Of a stretch of DNA of 64,000 nucleotides, positions 1 to 7,802 are shown piece after piece (positions within the stretch are counted from its first letter, which is position 1; every line of letters starts with the position of its first letter). The DNA lies in assembly GCF_040744945.1 (NCBI RefSeq), contig NZ_CP160453.1, positions 8,451,409-8,515,408 of the forward strand. Direction: 5' to 3'. Made by a program: the position numbers and the translations under genes. Below the pieces are notes generated by a model. It saw only the letters and a program-made list of their open reading frames with translations, made no database searches and was not told the DNA's origin. The stretch comes from Saccharothrix sp. HUAS TT1 (GTDB lineage Bacteria > Actinomycetota > Actinomycetes > Mycobacteriales > Pseudonocardiaceae).

Positions 1-921
1 CCGGCGCTGCCGGTCGTACTCGGCCAGCGCGGTCGGCACGTCGTCGGCACGGGCGCACGCGGCGGCCAGCACGACGGCGTCCTCGATCGCCATGCACGCG
101 CCCTGCCCCAGGTAGGGGGTCATGGCGTGGGCCGCATCGCCGAGCAGCGCCACCCGGCCGGCGACGTAGGTCGGCAGCGGCTTGGCCAGCTCGTGGATGT
201 CGTGCCGCAGCACGGTGGCGGGCGGCGTCGCGCCCAGCACCGCCGGGATCGGGTCGTGCCAGTCGCCGACGAGCCGGCGCACCTCGCCCAGTTCGTCCTC
301 CGAACGACCGCCCGCGGGCGCGACCGTCGCCGCGTACCAGCACACCCGGCCGTCACCCAGCGGCAGGACGCCGAACTCCGAGCCCGGCCCGAGCGTCTGG
401 CTGATCCTCAGGTCGCGCGGGAACCGGGCGGTGGTCACGCTGCGCCACGCCGTCGTGCCCACGTACCTCGGCCGGGGCAACGCCGGGAACAACGCCTCCC
501 GCAGCCGGCTGCGGATGCCGTCCGCCGCGACCACCAGGTCCGCGTCCAGGTCGGCCACCGACCGCACCTCGGTGTTCGTCACCAGGCAGGACTCCGGCAG
601 CGCCGACCGCAGCACCCGGTGCAGGTCCGCCCGGTGCACGGCCACCACGTGCTCGACCCCGGTCGGTTCCACCCTGGTCAGCGACCGACCCGCGCGGTCC
701 AGGATGCCGCCCGCCACCCGGGGCGTGCCGATCCGCCGCACGTCGTCGGCCAGCCCGAGCGCGTCCAACGCGCGCATGGCGTTCGGCATCACCCCCACGC
801 CCGCGCCGACCTCGCCGAACTCCGGCGCGCGCTCCAGCACGACGACCTCCCACCCGACCGCGCGCAACGCCACCGCCGCCGTGACCCCGCCGAGGCCACC
901 ACCCACCACGACCGCCTTCAC
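1..921 (-). CDS. FAD-dependent monooxygenase (C-terminus beyond window)
   Basis: This is a class A flavin monooxygenase of the salicylate/PHBH type. It would use FAD and NAD(P)H to hydroxylate an unidentified, probably aromatic, substrate. The N-terminus starts VKAVVVGGGLGG, the GxGxxG dinucleotide-binding turn. Later there is a GDAAHAMTPYLGQGACMAIEDA stretch (split here: GDAAHAM, then GQGACMAIEDA), the second FAD motif. The GTG start at 921 has AAGGAGG six bases upstream. The 307 codons present run off the left edge. It is transcribed divergently from a TetR-family gene and the two share an operator pair, so the regulator probably controls it. Family assignment is firm; the substrate is unknown. 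Confidence 0.9.
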   Translation of the reverse strand, partial: MKAVVVGGGLGGVTAAVALRAVGWEVVVLERAPEFGEVGAGVGVMPNAMRALDALGLADDVRRIGTPRVAGGILDRAGRSLTRVEPTGVEHVVAVHRADLHRVLRSALPESCLVTNTEVRSVADLDADLVVAADGIRSRLREALFPALPRPRYVGTTAWRSVTTARFPRDLRISQTLGPGSEFGVLPLGDGRVCWYAATVAPAGGRSEDELGEVRRLVGDWHDPIPAVLGATPPATVLRHDIHELAKPLPTYVAGRVALLGDAAHAMTPYLGQGACMAIEDAVVLAAACARADDVPTALAEYDRQRR

Positions 922-932
922 CGCGTCCTCCT

Positions 933-969
933 TCTACACCTGTAGATACCAGTACTCTACAGCTGTAGA
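933..969. promoter_or_regulatory. Paired palindromic operators between monooxygenase and TetR genes
   Basis: Two near-identical 14-bp inverted repeats lie in the divergent intergenic region: TCTACACCTGTAGA at 933-946 and the perfect palindrome TCTACAGCTGTAGA at 956-969. Their centres are 23 bp apart, about two helical turns. They abut the ribosome-binding sites of both flanking genes. This is the usual arrangement for a TetR-type autorepressor that also controls its divergent neighbour; the binding itself is inferred. Confidence 0.8.
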
Positions 970-982
970 AGGAGGACGCACT

Positions 983-1600
983 GTGACGGAGCGCATGGCC
1001 GCCCTCGCCGACGCGGCGATCCACGTGGTGGCCACCAAGGGGATGCGGGGGCTGACCCACCGCGCGGTCGACGCGCAGGCGGGCGTGCCGACCGGCTCCA
1101 CCTCGGCCTACTTCCGCACCCGCAAGGCGCTGGTGGAGGGCGTGGTGCAGCGGTTGGCCGACCTGGACGACGCCGAGGTGGCAGCGGCCCGGCTGACCGC
1201 GCCACCCGACCCGGACCTGCTCGCCGAGGGCATCGCGGCCGTGCTCGACCACTGGATGACGACGGCCCGGGAGCGCACGCTGGCCCGGTACGCGTGCCTG
1301 CTGGAGGCCACCCACCACCCCGAGCTGCGCGGCGTCCTGGCTCACGGCGAACGGCCGCGGGCCCAGGCGCGGGAGGTGCTGGCGGCGCTCGGGGCGGAGG
1401 ACCCGGAGCGGCGGAGCCGGGAACTGGTGGCGTTCGTCGACGGCCTGCTGTTCGACCGGCTCGTCGGGGCGGGAGCGCTGGCCGCGCCGACCCCCGGGAC
1501 GCCGGAGAGCCGGGCCGAGCTGGCCGGTGCGGTCCGCGCCGCGCTGCGCGGCGTGCTCGGTCCGCGCGCCGGGAAAACCGGTGGCGACCGGTCGCTATAG
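983..1600 (+). CDS. TetR/AcrR family transcriptional regulator
   Basis: The protein is 205 residues. It has an N-terminal TetR helix-turn-helix (about residues 10-55: ADAAIHVVATKGMRGLTHRAVDAQAGVPTG followed by STSAYFRTRKALVE, quoted in two parts of one domain) and a variable ligand-binding C-terminal domain. The GTG start at 983 has GAAGGAGG about seven bases upstream. It faces the monooxygenase gene and the palindrome pair at 933-969 lies directly between them, so local autorepression with ligand-induced release is likely. The ligand is unknown. Confidence 0.92.
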   Translation: MTERMAALADAAIHVVATKGMRGLTHRAVDAQAGVPTGSTSAYFRTRKALVEGVVQRLADLDDAEVAAARLTAPPDPDLLAEGIAAVLDHWMTTARERTLARYACLLEATHHPELRGVLAHGERPRAQAREVLAALGAEDPERRSRELVAFVDGLLFDRLVGAGALAAPTPGTPESRAELAGAVRAALRGVLGPRAGKTGGDRSL

Positions 1601-1601
1601 T
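1596..1601 (+). promoter_or_regulatory. -10 element of a leaderless leader-peptide transcript
   Basis: TATAGT is followed by exactly seven bases and then an ATG at 1609, which places the ATG at the expected +1. The same TANNNT-N7-start spacing recurs before several other genes in this window. The element overlaps the last codons of the TetR gene. No convincing -35 is visible. Confidence 0.6.
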
Positions 1602-1608
1602 CGATCGC

Positions 1609-1638
1609 ATGTGGGCATTCCGGGTCTTCTACCTCTGA
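1609..1638 (+). CDS. Nine-residue putative macrolide-arrest leader peptide (MWAFRVFYL)
   Basis: The reading frame is ATG TGG GCA TTC CGG GTC TTC TAC CTC TGA. It starts at the predicted +1 of the TATAGT promoter and lies 76 bp upstream of a macrolide-type glycosyltransferase. Aligned by position with the first nine residues of the ErmC leader (MGIFSIFVI, from memory), it shares M1, F4 and F7, with V/I at position 6 and L/I at position 9. Nine codons is the length needed for drug-dependent arrest in ErmC. A role as a macrolide-sensing stalling peptide is an inference. Confidence 0.55.
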   Translation: MWAFRVFYL

Positions 1639-1640
1639 TC

Positions 1641-1714
1641 CCAGGGCAGCCGTCCACCCCCGCGCGGTCCTCGCGCGACGGGGTGATCACCCCTGGAACC
1701 ACAGCGGAGACCCC
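1641..1714 (+). promoter_or_regulatory. Candidate attenuator between leader peptide and glycosyltransferase
   Basis: Competing pairings can be drawn in this 5' leader. CCAGGG (1641-1646) is complementary to CCCTGG (1691-1696). CACCCCCGCGCG (1655-1666) pairs with CGCGCG and GGGGTG (1672-1677 and 1680-1685). The perfect palindrome GGGGTGATCACCCC occupies 1680-1693. GGGGT (1680-1684) can also pair with ACCCC (1710-1714) immediately before the ATG at 1715. A ribosome stalled on codon 9 would cover 1641-1646. Such mutually exclusive stems suit translational attenuation, but which fold hides the GGAG at 1706-1709 cannot be settled by eye. Confidence 0.45.
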
Positions 1715-2868
1715 ATGTCGCACATCGCTTTCTTCAACATCCCCGGCCACGGCCACGTCAACCCGACCCTGCCCGTCGTCACCGAGCTGGTGAACCGCGG
1801 CCACCGCGTCACCTACGCCGTCCCGACCGGGTTCGCCGACCTCGTCGCGCGAGCGGGCGCGCGGCCCGTGGCCCACCCGACCGTCCTGCCCGCCGACGAC
1901 CGCGAGTGGCCGACCGAGGTGGCGCCCGCCATGCGGCTGTTCCTGGACGAGGCCAGGTCGGTCCTGCCGGTGCTCGAACGCGCGTACGCCGACGACCGGC
2001 CGGACCTGGTCGTCTACGACATCGGCGCGTGGACCGCGCGCCTGCTGGCCGACCGCTGGGGCGTGCCGGCGATCCAGTTTCCCCCACCTTCGTCACCTAC
2101 GAGGGGTGGGAGGAGGAGGTGGCGCACCTGTACGACCACCCCGACGTGGAGGCGTTCTTCGGCGAGCTGGACGGGTGGCTCGCGGCGGAGGGCTCGGCCA
2201 CCCCCGGCCGGACCTACGTCGGCCACCCGGACCGGGCGGTGGTGAGCATCGCGCGGTCGTTCCAGCCCAACCACGGGTCCGTGCACCCGAAGTACACCTT
2301 CGTGGGACCGTGCCTGGCCGACCGGTCGTCGTTCCAGGGCACGTGGGAGCGGCCGGCGGACGACCGGCCGGTGCTGCTGGTGTCGTTCGGCTCGGCCTAC
2401 ACCAACGAGCCGGGCGTGTACCGGGCGTGCTTCGAGGCGTTCGGCGACCTCGACTGGCACGTGGTGATCAACATCGGCAAGCACGTGGACCTCGCCGAGC
2501 TGGGCGAGCCACCGGCCAACGTCGAGCTGCACCGGTGGGTGCCGCAGCTGGAGGTGCTGTCGCACGCCAAGGCGTTCATCACGCACTGCGGCATGGGCGG
2601 CACGATGGAGGGGCTGTACCACGGCGTGCCGATGGTGGCCCTGCCGGTGCTCGGCGAGCAGGCGATGAACGCGCTGCGCCTGGTCGAGCTGGGCGTCGGC
2701 AGGCTCCTGGACCGCGAGGCGGTCACCGCCGGCGAGCTGCGCGCCGCCGTGCTCGACCTGGCGGACGACCCCGAGGTGGCCCGGCGGCTGGCCGCGATCA
2801 GGGCCGAGGTGCGGCAGGCCGGCGGCACGACCGCGGCGGCCGACGTGATCGAGGCCGAACTGGGGTGA
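1715..2868 (+). pseudogene. Macrolide-family glycosyltransferase, frameshifted
   Basis: The two halves together make a GT1 family enzyme of the OleD/Mgt type. These transfer glucose from UDP-glucose to macrolides and give intracellular resistance. The first half (from ATG 1715) has the N-terminal motif GHGHVNPTLPVVTELVNRGH. The second half has the acceptor-junction YEGWEEEVAHLY and the nucleotide-sugar motif HCGMGGTMEGLYHGVPMVAL. The frame changes near 2079-2086, at CAGTTTCCCCCACC. Restoring one base there would give the expected CAG nTT TCC CCC ACC reading (Q-L/F-S-P-T-F). The homopolymer context means it may be a sequencing error rather than a true lesion. With the frame restored, length is about 385 residues, normal for the family. 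Confidence 0.85.
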
Positions 2869-2909
2869 GCACCGGGGGGCGGCGCCGCGGCGTCGCCCCC
2901 TCCGTGCTC
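2867..2909. terminator. Bidirectional hairpin between convergent genes
   Basis: The outer arms GAGCAC/GTGCTC (2867-2872, 2904-2909) enclose inner arms GGGGGCG/CGCCCCC (2875-2881, 2894-2900). It lies between the end of the glycosyltransferase and the end of the convergent HTH gene. There is no T-run, so it would be an intrinsic-type structure without a U tract, as is common in actinobacteria. Confidence 0.6.
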
Positions 2910-2921
2910 ACCCCCGGCCGC

Positions 2922-3161
2922 CTACGCGGACCGCTCGGAACTGCCCAGCCGGGGGAACGGGTCGGTGGAGAACACGACCTCCACCGGCACCTCGAAGTAC
3001 TGCGCGATGCGCAGCGCCAGGTACAGGCTGGGGCTGTACTCGCCCCGTTCGAGGTAGCCGACGGTCTGGTAGTGGATGCCCAACGCCTCGGAGAGCTGCC
3101 GGCGTGACACACCCCGTTCCGCGCGCAGCATCGCGATCCGGTTGTAGACGCTCTCGCTCAT
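2922..3161 (-). CDS. Small XRE-type helix-turn-helix regulator
   Basis: This is a 79-residue DNA-binding protein that is almost entirely one HTH domain (RIAMLRAERGVSRRQLSEAL and then HYQTVGYLERGEYSPSLYLA). It resembles the short stand-alone YozG/Cro-type regulators that accompany ABC-2 transporters. Its ATG at 3161 overlaps the permease stop codon as ATGA, so it is translationally coupled as the third gene of the exporter operon. It may regulate that operon. Confidence 0.85.
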   Translation of the reverse strand: MSESVYNRIAMLRAERGVSRRQLSEALGIHYQTVGYLERGEYSPSLYLALRIAQYFEVPVEVVFSTDPFPRLGSSERSA

Positions 3162-4009
3162 CTCACCCTCTGCATCGCCGCCTGTCGGCGCTGCTCCATC
3201 TCCGCTCCGGACTCCCGACGAGCCATCCGACGCAGGATCGTAGGCGCTAGCAGGAAGCCGACCACCGCCCACACCCCGAGCACGCCCACCATCTCCGGCA
3301 CCCGCCAGGAACCGCCGACCTCCTCGGCCGCCGCCGCGTCCGGCAGCAGGGCCGCCCTGGCGCCGTGGCCCGCCCAGTACACCGGGAAGACCTGCGCCAC
3401 GCCCTGCAACCAGCCGGGCAGCGCGGTGATCGGGTAGAAGATGCCCGAGATCGCCACGATGCCCATCATCGGCAACATGGTGATCCCCATCGCGCCGGAC
3501 GGCGACTTGGTGATCGACCCGGCGACCGCGCCCCACGGCAGCACCGACGCCATGCCCAGCGCCAGCACCGCGAGCAGGCCGAGCACGCCGTCGACGCCCG
3601 CGTCGGCCAGCACGTTCACCAGGAACGAGCCCGGCACCAGCACGACCAGCAGGCTGACCACGTTGTCCAGCGACGTCTGCACGGCCCGGCCGACCAGGTA
3701 GCCGAGCATGCCGTTCGGCACCGCCTTGGCCCGCAGCAGCGTGCCGTCCTCGCGGTTCATCGAGAGCTGGCCCGCGGGCCCGACCAGGCTGCCGAACACC
3801 ATCCCCATGCCGAGCATGCCCGGCAGGGTGAGCGCGGCCAGCGAGATGCCGGAGGCGTCGGCGGGCGAGTCGCGCTGGAACCACAGCACGCTCAGGAAGC
3901 CGAGCGAGACGAACACGTTGTACCACTGGTCCGAGCTGCCCATGGAGTGCCGGAACTCGCGCACGCCGCGGTCCACGCCGAGCCGGATGGCCTGCGTCCT
4001 CGTGTTCAC
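3158..4009 (-). CDS. ABC-2 type transporter permease
   Basis: This 283-residue integral membrane protein has about six hydrophobic segments (for example FVSLGFLSVLWF, LLGLLAVLALGMASVLPWG, VVGFLLAPTILR). It would form the membrane part of a drug or lipid exporter with the ATPase encoded just upstream. The GTG start at 4009 overlaps the ATPase stop as GTGA, and its own stop overlaps the next start. The substrate is unknown. Linkage with P450 and glycosyltransferase genes suggests small-molecule efflux, but that is only context. Confidence 0.85.
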   Translation of the reverse strand: MNTRTQAIRLGVDRGVREFRHSMGSSDQWYNVFVSLGFLSVLWFQRDSPADASGISLAALTLPGMLGMGMVFGSLVGPAGQLSMNREDGTLLRAKAVPNGMLGYLVGRAVQTSLDNVVSLLVVLVPGSFLVNVLADAGVDGVLGLLAVLALGMASVLPWGAVAGSITKSPSGAMGITMLPMMGIVAISGIFYPITALPGWLQGVAQVFPVYWAGHGARAALLPDAAAAEEVGGSWRVPEMVGVLGVWAVVGFLLAPTILRRMARRESGAEMEQRRQAAMQRVR

Positions 4010-4905
4010 CGGACCGCCACCCCGTCCCCGGTCGCCTGGCCGCTCTCGTGCCGCTGCACGAGTGCCATGTAGGTGTCCTCCAACGTACTGCGCCGCACCT
4101 CCAGCTCCGAGATGCCGGACGGGTGCTGCCGGAACAGGTCGCGCACGAACTCCGTCGCGTCGTCGGTCGTGTGCACGTGCCGCGAGCCGTCGCGCGTCCA
4201 GCGGACCTCGGACTTGCCCGCGACCTCGCGGCCGAGCCGGTCCGGGCTGCCGTCGGCGATGATCCGGCCGCCCGCGAGCACCAGGATGCGGTCCGCCAGC
4301 CTCTCCGCCTCGGCCAGGTCGTGCGTGGTGAGCAGGATCGTCATGCCCTCCAGGTCCGACAGCCGGTGCACCAGGTCGTGGAAGTCCCGCCGCGCGTGCG
4401 GGTCGAACCCGGCCGTCGGCTCGTCCAGGAACAGCAGGTCCGGCTTGCCGACGATGCCGATCGCGACGTCCAGCCGCCGCCGCTGGCCGCCGGACAGGCT
4501 GCCGATCTTCTGCCGCGCGTGCTCGGTCAGGCCGACCGTCTCGATCAGCTCGTCGGTCCCGAACGGCCGCGACTGGTGCGGCGTCGCGTACGGCTCGTAG
4601 TAGCGGCCGAGGTGGTGCAGCAGCTCCCGGACCCTCCAGCGGCCGTGGTCGCGCCACGACTGGAGCACCACGCCCAGCCGGGCCCGCCAAGCCTCGTCAC
4701 CGGTCGCCGGGTCGACGCCGAGCACCCGCACGTGGCCGGCGGAGGGCAGCCGGAAGCCCTCCAGGATTTCGATCGTGGTGGTCTTGCCCGCGCCGTTGGG
4801 CCCGAGCAGGGCCACCACCTCGCCCGGCCCCGCGGTGAAGTCGACCCCGCGCAGCACGTCCGTCGTGCCGTAGCGCATCCGCAGATCGCGCACCTCGATG
4901 ACCAA
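4006..4905 (-). CDS. ABC transporter ATP-binding protein (drug-exporter type)
   Basis: This 299-residue ATPase subunit has Walker A GPNGAGKTT, the signature LSGGQRRRLDVAIGIVGKPD and Walker B LLFLDEPTAGFDP. The C-terminal extension (SEVRWTRDGSRHVHTT and following) is typical of the CcmA/DrrA class. The start is TTG at 4905, with GGAGG nine bases upstream on the minus strand. It is the first gene of a three-gene overlapping operon with the permease and HTH genes. Confidence 0.92.
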   Translation of the reverse strand: MVIEVRDLRMRYGTTDVLRGVDFTAGPGEVVALLGPNGAGKTTTIEILEGFRLPSAGHVRVLGVDPATGDEAWRARLGVVLQSWRDHGRWRVRELLHHLGRYYEPYATPHQSRPFGTDELIETVGLTEHARQKIGSLSGGQRRRLDVAIGIVGKPDLLFLDEPTAGFDPHARRDFHDLVHRLSDLEGMTILLTTHDLAEAERLADRILVLAGGRIIADGSPDRLGREVAGKSEVRWTRDGSRHVHTTDDATEFVRDLFRQHPSGISELEVRRSTLEDTYMALVQRHESGQATGDGVAVR

Positions 4906-4946
4906 GGACCCTCACCTCCCCCTTGTCAGAGTTCTCGGCCGATTTG

Positions 4947-4960
4947 TAGCACACCTGCTA
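4947..4960. promoter_or_regulatory. Inverted repeat upstream of the exporter operon
   Basis: TAGCA-CACC-TGCTA lies 42-55 bp upstream of the TTG start of the ATPase, in the 160-bp divergent region shared with the P450 gene. It is a candidate operator, possibly for the operon's own HTH protein. Only the symmetry is observed. Confidence 0.4.
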
Positions 4961-5065
4961 TCGGACGTACTAGCTCCACACCCTTACGGCATATTTACTT
5001 CATGGCTTCGTGAAACTTCTGTACGTTGCGAAGTAGGTCCCTTAACGCACTGGGAGGTGTGCGAG

Positions 5066-6265
5066 ATGACCGAAACGCTGTACTCCGAGCTGCCCACGCA
5101 GCGCAGCACGGTGTTCGACCCGCCCGCGGAGTTGGGGTTGCTCCGCGAGCGGGCCCCCATCAGCCGGATGCGGTTCCCCGACGGCCACGTCGGCTGGCTC
5201 GTGACCAGCTACGAGCTGGCGCGGGAGGTGCACGCGGACCGCCGGTTCAGCAGCCGGGCCGAGCTGCAGCACCCGCCGCGGATGGCCGCGGGGCAGCCGA
5301 TCCAGCAGCGGCCGCCGGCCAAGCCGGGCATGTTCATCTCGATGGACGCGCCGGACCACACCCGCTACCGCAAGCTGCTGACCGGCCAGTTCACCGTCCG
5401 CCGGATGAACCAGCTGATGCCGCGGATCGAGCGGATCGTGGCCGACCACCTGGCCGCGCTGCGCGCGGCGGGCTCGCCGGCGGACCTGGTGGCGAACTTC
5501 GCGCTGCCGGTGCCGTCACTGGTGATCTGCGAACTGCTGGGGGTGCCCTACGACGAGCGCGAGTCGTTCCAGCACGACACCGCGCGGCTGCTGAGCCTGG
5601 ACTCCACGTTCGAGGAGGTCATGGCGGCGTTCGAGCGGCTGGAGGCGTTCGTGCTCCGGCTCGTCGAGCGCAAGCACGTCACGCCGGGCGACGACATGCT
5701 GTCCGGGTTGATCGCCACCGGCGAGCTGACCGACGAGGAAGTCGCCAACATGGGGCTGCTCCTGCTCGTCGCCGGGCACGAGACCACGGCCAACATGCTG
5801 GGCATCGGCACCTTGCTGCTGCTGCAGCACCCGGAGCAGCTGGCGGCGCTGCGGGCCGACCCGTCCCTGGTGGACAACGCGGTCGAGGAGATGATGCGGT
5901 ACCTGTCGATCCTCCAGTTCGGCACGCTGCGCACGGCGCTGGAGGACGTGGAGGTCGGCGGCGTGGTGGTCCGGGCCGGCGAGTCGGTGTCGATCTCCGT
6001 CTCCGCCGCCAACCGGGACCCGGCGCGGTTCGAGCGGCCCGACGAGTTCGACGTCCACCGGCCGGCGTCCGGGCACATCGGGTTCGGCCACGGCGTGCAC
6101 CAGTGCCTCGGCCAGCAGCTGGCCCGGATCGAGATGCGGGTCGGGTTCACCGCGCTGTTCCGCGAGTTCCCGGACCTGCGGCTCGCGGTGCCCGCCGAGG
6201 AGGTCCGACCGCGGACCGACATGGCGATCTACGGGGTGCACGAGCTGCCGGTGGAGTTCTCGTGA
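5066..6265 (+). CDS. Cytochrome P450 (CYP105-like)
   Basis: This 399-residue soluble bacterial P450 has all hallmark motifs. The I-helix oxygen-activation motif is AGHETT (residues 236-241), the K-helix ExxR is E275-M-M-R278, and the heme-binding loop FGHGVHQCLG has the cysteine ligand at C347. The ATG at 5066 follows GGGAGGT. The stop overlaps the start of a ferredoxin gene, the usual redox partner, so the pair is translationally coupled. Such pairs hydroxylate natural products or xenobiotics; the substrate is unknown. Confidence 0.95.
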   Translation: MTETLYSELPTQRSTVFDPPAELGLLRERAPISRMRFPDGHVGWLVTSYELAREVHADRRFSSRAELQHPPRMAAGQPIQQRPPAKPGMFISMDAPDHTRYRKLLTGQFTVRRMNQLMPRIERIVADHLAALRAAGSPADLVANFALPVPSLVICELLGVPYDERESFQHDTARLLSLDSTFEEVMAAFERLEAFVLRLVERKHVTPGDDMLSGLIATGELTDEEVANMGLLLLVAGHETTANMLGIGTLLLLQHPEQLAALRADPSLVDNAVEEMMRYLSILQFGTLRTALEDVEVGGVVVRAGESVSISVSAANRDPARFERPDEFDVHRPASGHIGFGHGVHQCLGQQLARIEMRVGFTALFREFPDLRLAVPAEEVRPRTDMAIYGVHELPVEFS

Positions 6266-6456
6266 GGGTGGAGGTCGACCAGGAGCGGTGCGTCGGGTCG
6301 GGCATGTGCGCGTTGACCGACCCGGTGGTGTTCGACCAGGACGAGGTGGACGGGACGGTCGTGCTCCTGGAGCCGTCCCCGACCGGCGAGCACGGGACGG
6401 CGGCGCGGGAAGCGGCGCACCTGTGCCCGGCGGGCGCGATCCGCGTCGTGGGGTGA
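6262..6456 (+). CDS. [3Fe-4S] ferredoxin, P450 partner
   Basis: This is a 64-residue electron carrier. Cysteines C10, C16 and C55 lie in CVGSGMC and LCPAGAI, the CX5C...CP pattern of single-cluster 3Fe-4S ferredoxins that feed CYP105-type P450s. Its GTG start at 6262 overlaps the P450 stop as GTGA. A ferredoxin reductase is not encoded nearby. Confidence 0.93.
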   Translation: MRVEVDQERCVGSGMCALTDPVVFDQDEVDGTVVLLEPSPTGEHGTAAREAAHLCPAGAIRVVG

Positions 6457-6502
6457 CCACGCCGTCGGGGCCGTCCCACCGGGGCGGTCCCGGCGGTGCT
6501 CC

Positions 6503-7186
6503 CTAGTGCTGCTGGTCGGTCAGCACGACCAGGAACGCGCGGGCGAAGTTCGCCGACTCGCCGCGCGGCCAGTCGAGGGCGCGCAGCGCTTCCGTGACGT
6601 CCGGCCGCACGACGCCGTTGACCCGCGCCTCGACCACCTCGGAGCCGGCGCTGCCGCCGAAGATGAGCTTCACGCCGTTGACCGGCTGGTCGAGGTGGGC
6701 GGGCAGGGTGTCGCGCAGCGCGGGCGCCAGCGGGTGGTCGGCCGTCCAGTCGCGCATCGCCACGGGGTCGAGGCCCCACGACTGGATCGGGCCGTGGATC
6801 ACGTGGTGGCCGGGCAGTCCCACCGGGTCGTCGCCGGAGATGTGGTCGGCGAGCTCGCCGCGTTGGGCGAGCAGTTCCAGCAGCGCGGGCGCGGTGGTCG
6901 ACAGCCACGTCCTCGCCGCCTGCTCGGCGACCTCGGCCGGCGTCCCGCCGAAGCCGACGGCGCAGTCCCACAGCACCGGTGCCCCGGGCGCCTCCGGGTT
7001 GAAGGCGAAGCCGACGTCGACGTGACCGGCCGGCTGCTCGCCGCCGTGCAGGTCCTCGACCAGGACCACCGGCGAGCCCTCGGTGCGGACCACCCCGCCG
7101 TCCACCGACCAGGCGCCCGCGATGTCGGACAGCCCGGTGGCGAGCGCGGTCAGCAGGCGGTTGCGGTCGATCGCGACGTCGAGCAC
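6503..7186 (-). CDS. Hypothetical protein, possibly DUF6348-like
   Basis: This 227-residue, predicted soluble protein has no signal peptide or membrane segment. Conserved-looking blocks are LWDCAVGFGGTPAEVAEQAA and HGPIQSWGLDP. From memory it resembles the DUF6348 family, which I could not verify. The start is GTG at 7186 with only a weak ribosome site. It is convergent with the ferredoxin gene and separated from the downstream MazF gene by 30 bp. No function is proposed. Confidence 0.75.
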   Translation of the reverse strand: MLDVAIDRNRLLTALATGLSDIAGAWSVDGGVVRTEGSPVVLVEDLHGGEQPAGHVDVGFAFNPEAPGAPVLWDCAVGFGGTPAEVAEQAARTWLSTTAPALLELLAQRGELADHISGDDPVGLPGHHVIHGPIQSWGLDPVAMRDWTADHPLAPALRDTLPAHLDQPVNGVKLIFGGSAGSEVVEARVNGVVRPDVTEALRALDWPRGESANFARAFLVVLTDQQH

Positions 7187-7215
7187 GCGTCGACCCTAAC
7201 GGTGCGACGGCGTGC

Positions 7216-7563
7216 TCAGAGCGCGAGGTGCACGCGAAGGGCCTCGTCGAGCTGCTTGAGCACGGCGGGCGGCAGGCCGCCGATCCGGGCGCGGAGCCTG
7301 GCCGCGGCGACCGTGCGCACCTGCTCGGCCTGCGCCTTGGAGTCCGCGCCGAGCCCGCAGTCCTTGGCGGTCAGCAGCACCTGGAACGGGTACACCCGCG
7401 CGGTGTTGGAGGTGATCGGCACGACCGTCACCACACCCCGGCCGCCCCGGCCGGCGACCCGGTTCGCCGCGTCGTTGCTCACGACCACGGCCGGGCGGAC
7501 CTTGTTCGCCTCGGCGCCCCGCACCGGCTCCAGGTCCACCCAGTAGATGTCACCTCGGCGCAT
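7216..7563 (-). CDS. MazF/PemK-family endoribonuclease toxin
   Basis: This 115-residue toxin begins MRRGDIYWVDLEPVRGAEANKVRPAVVVSND, a typical MazF SH3-like barrel (motif RGDIYWVDL, then RPAVVVSND, with VVPITSN in the centre). Family members cleave mRNA at short sequence motifs until neutralised by an antitoxin. The ATG at 7563 overlaps the antitoxin stop at 7550; a GTG at 7572 is the alternative start. The pair is a type II toxin-antitoxin operon. Confidence 0.9.
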   Translation of the reverse strand: MRRGDIYWVDLEPVRGAEANKVRPAVVVSNDAANRVAGRGGRGVVTVVPITSNTARVYPFQVLLTAKDCGLGADSKAQAEQVRTVAAARLRARIGGLPPAVLKQLDEALRVHLAL

Positions 7564-7780
7564 CGGAGACACCGTCCGGCGCGGTCACGTCCCACATCTC
7601 GGCGTCTCCTCCGGTCTCCCACTCCTCCCACGCGCTCGCGTAGGCGTTCTCCAGCCCCGCCTCGCGCAGCAACGCGATCGCCTGGTGGATCACCGACGAC
7701 CGTGATGCGCTGTGGTGTTGCCGCAGGTAGTGATCAACGAACTCTACGTCCTCCTCAGGGAGGCTCACACTGATTTTCAT
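7550..7780 (-). CDS. Ribbon-helix-helix antitoxin (MazE-like)
   Basis: This 76-residue protein has an N-terminal ribbon-helix-helix (MKISVSLPEEDVEFVDHYL, then SRSSVIHQAIALL) for DNA binding and an acidic C-terminal tail (AWEEWETGGDAEMWDV) likely to wrap the toxin. It lies upstream of and overlaps the mazF-like gene, the standard antitoxin-first order. It is likely to autorepress the operon. Confidence 0.88.
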   Translation of the reverse strand: MKISVSLPEEDVEFVDHYLRQHHSASRSSVIHQAIALLREAGLENAYASAWEEWETGGDAEMWDVTAPDGVSDAPR

Positions 7781-7802
7781 ACCAGCGATGCTACCTCCGG
7801 TA

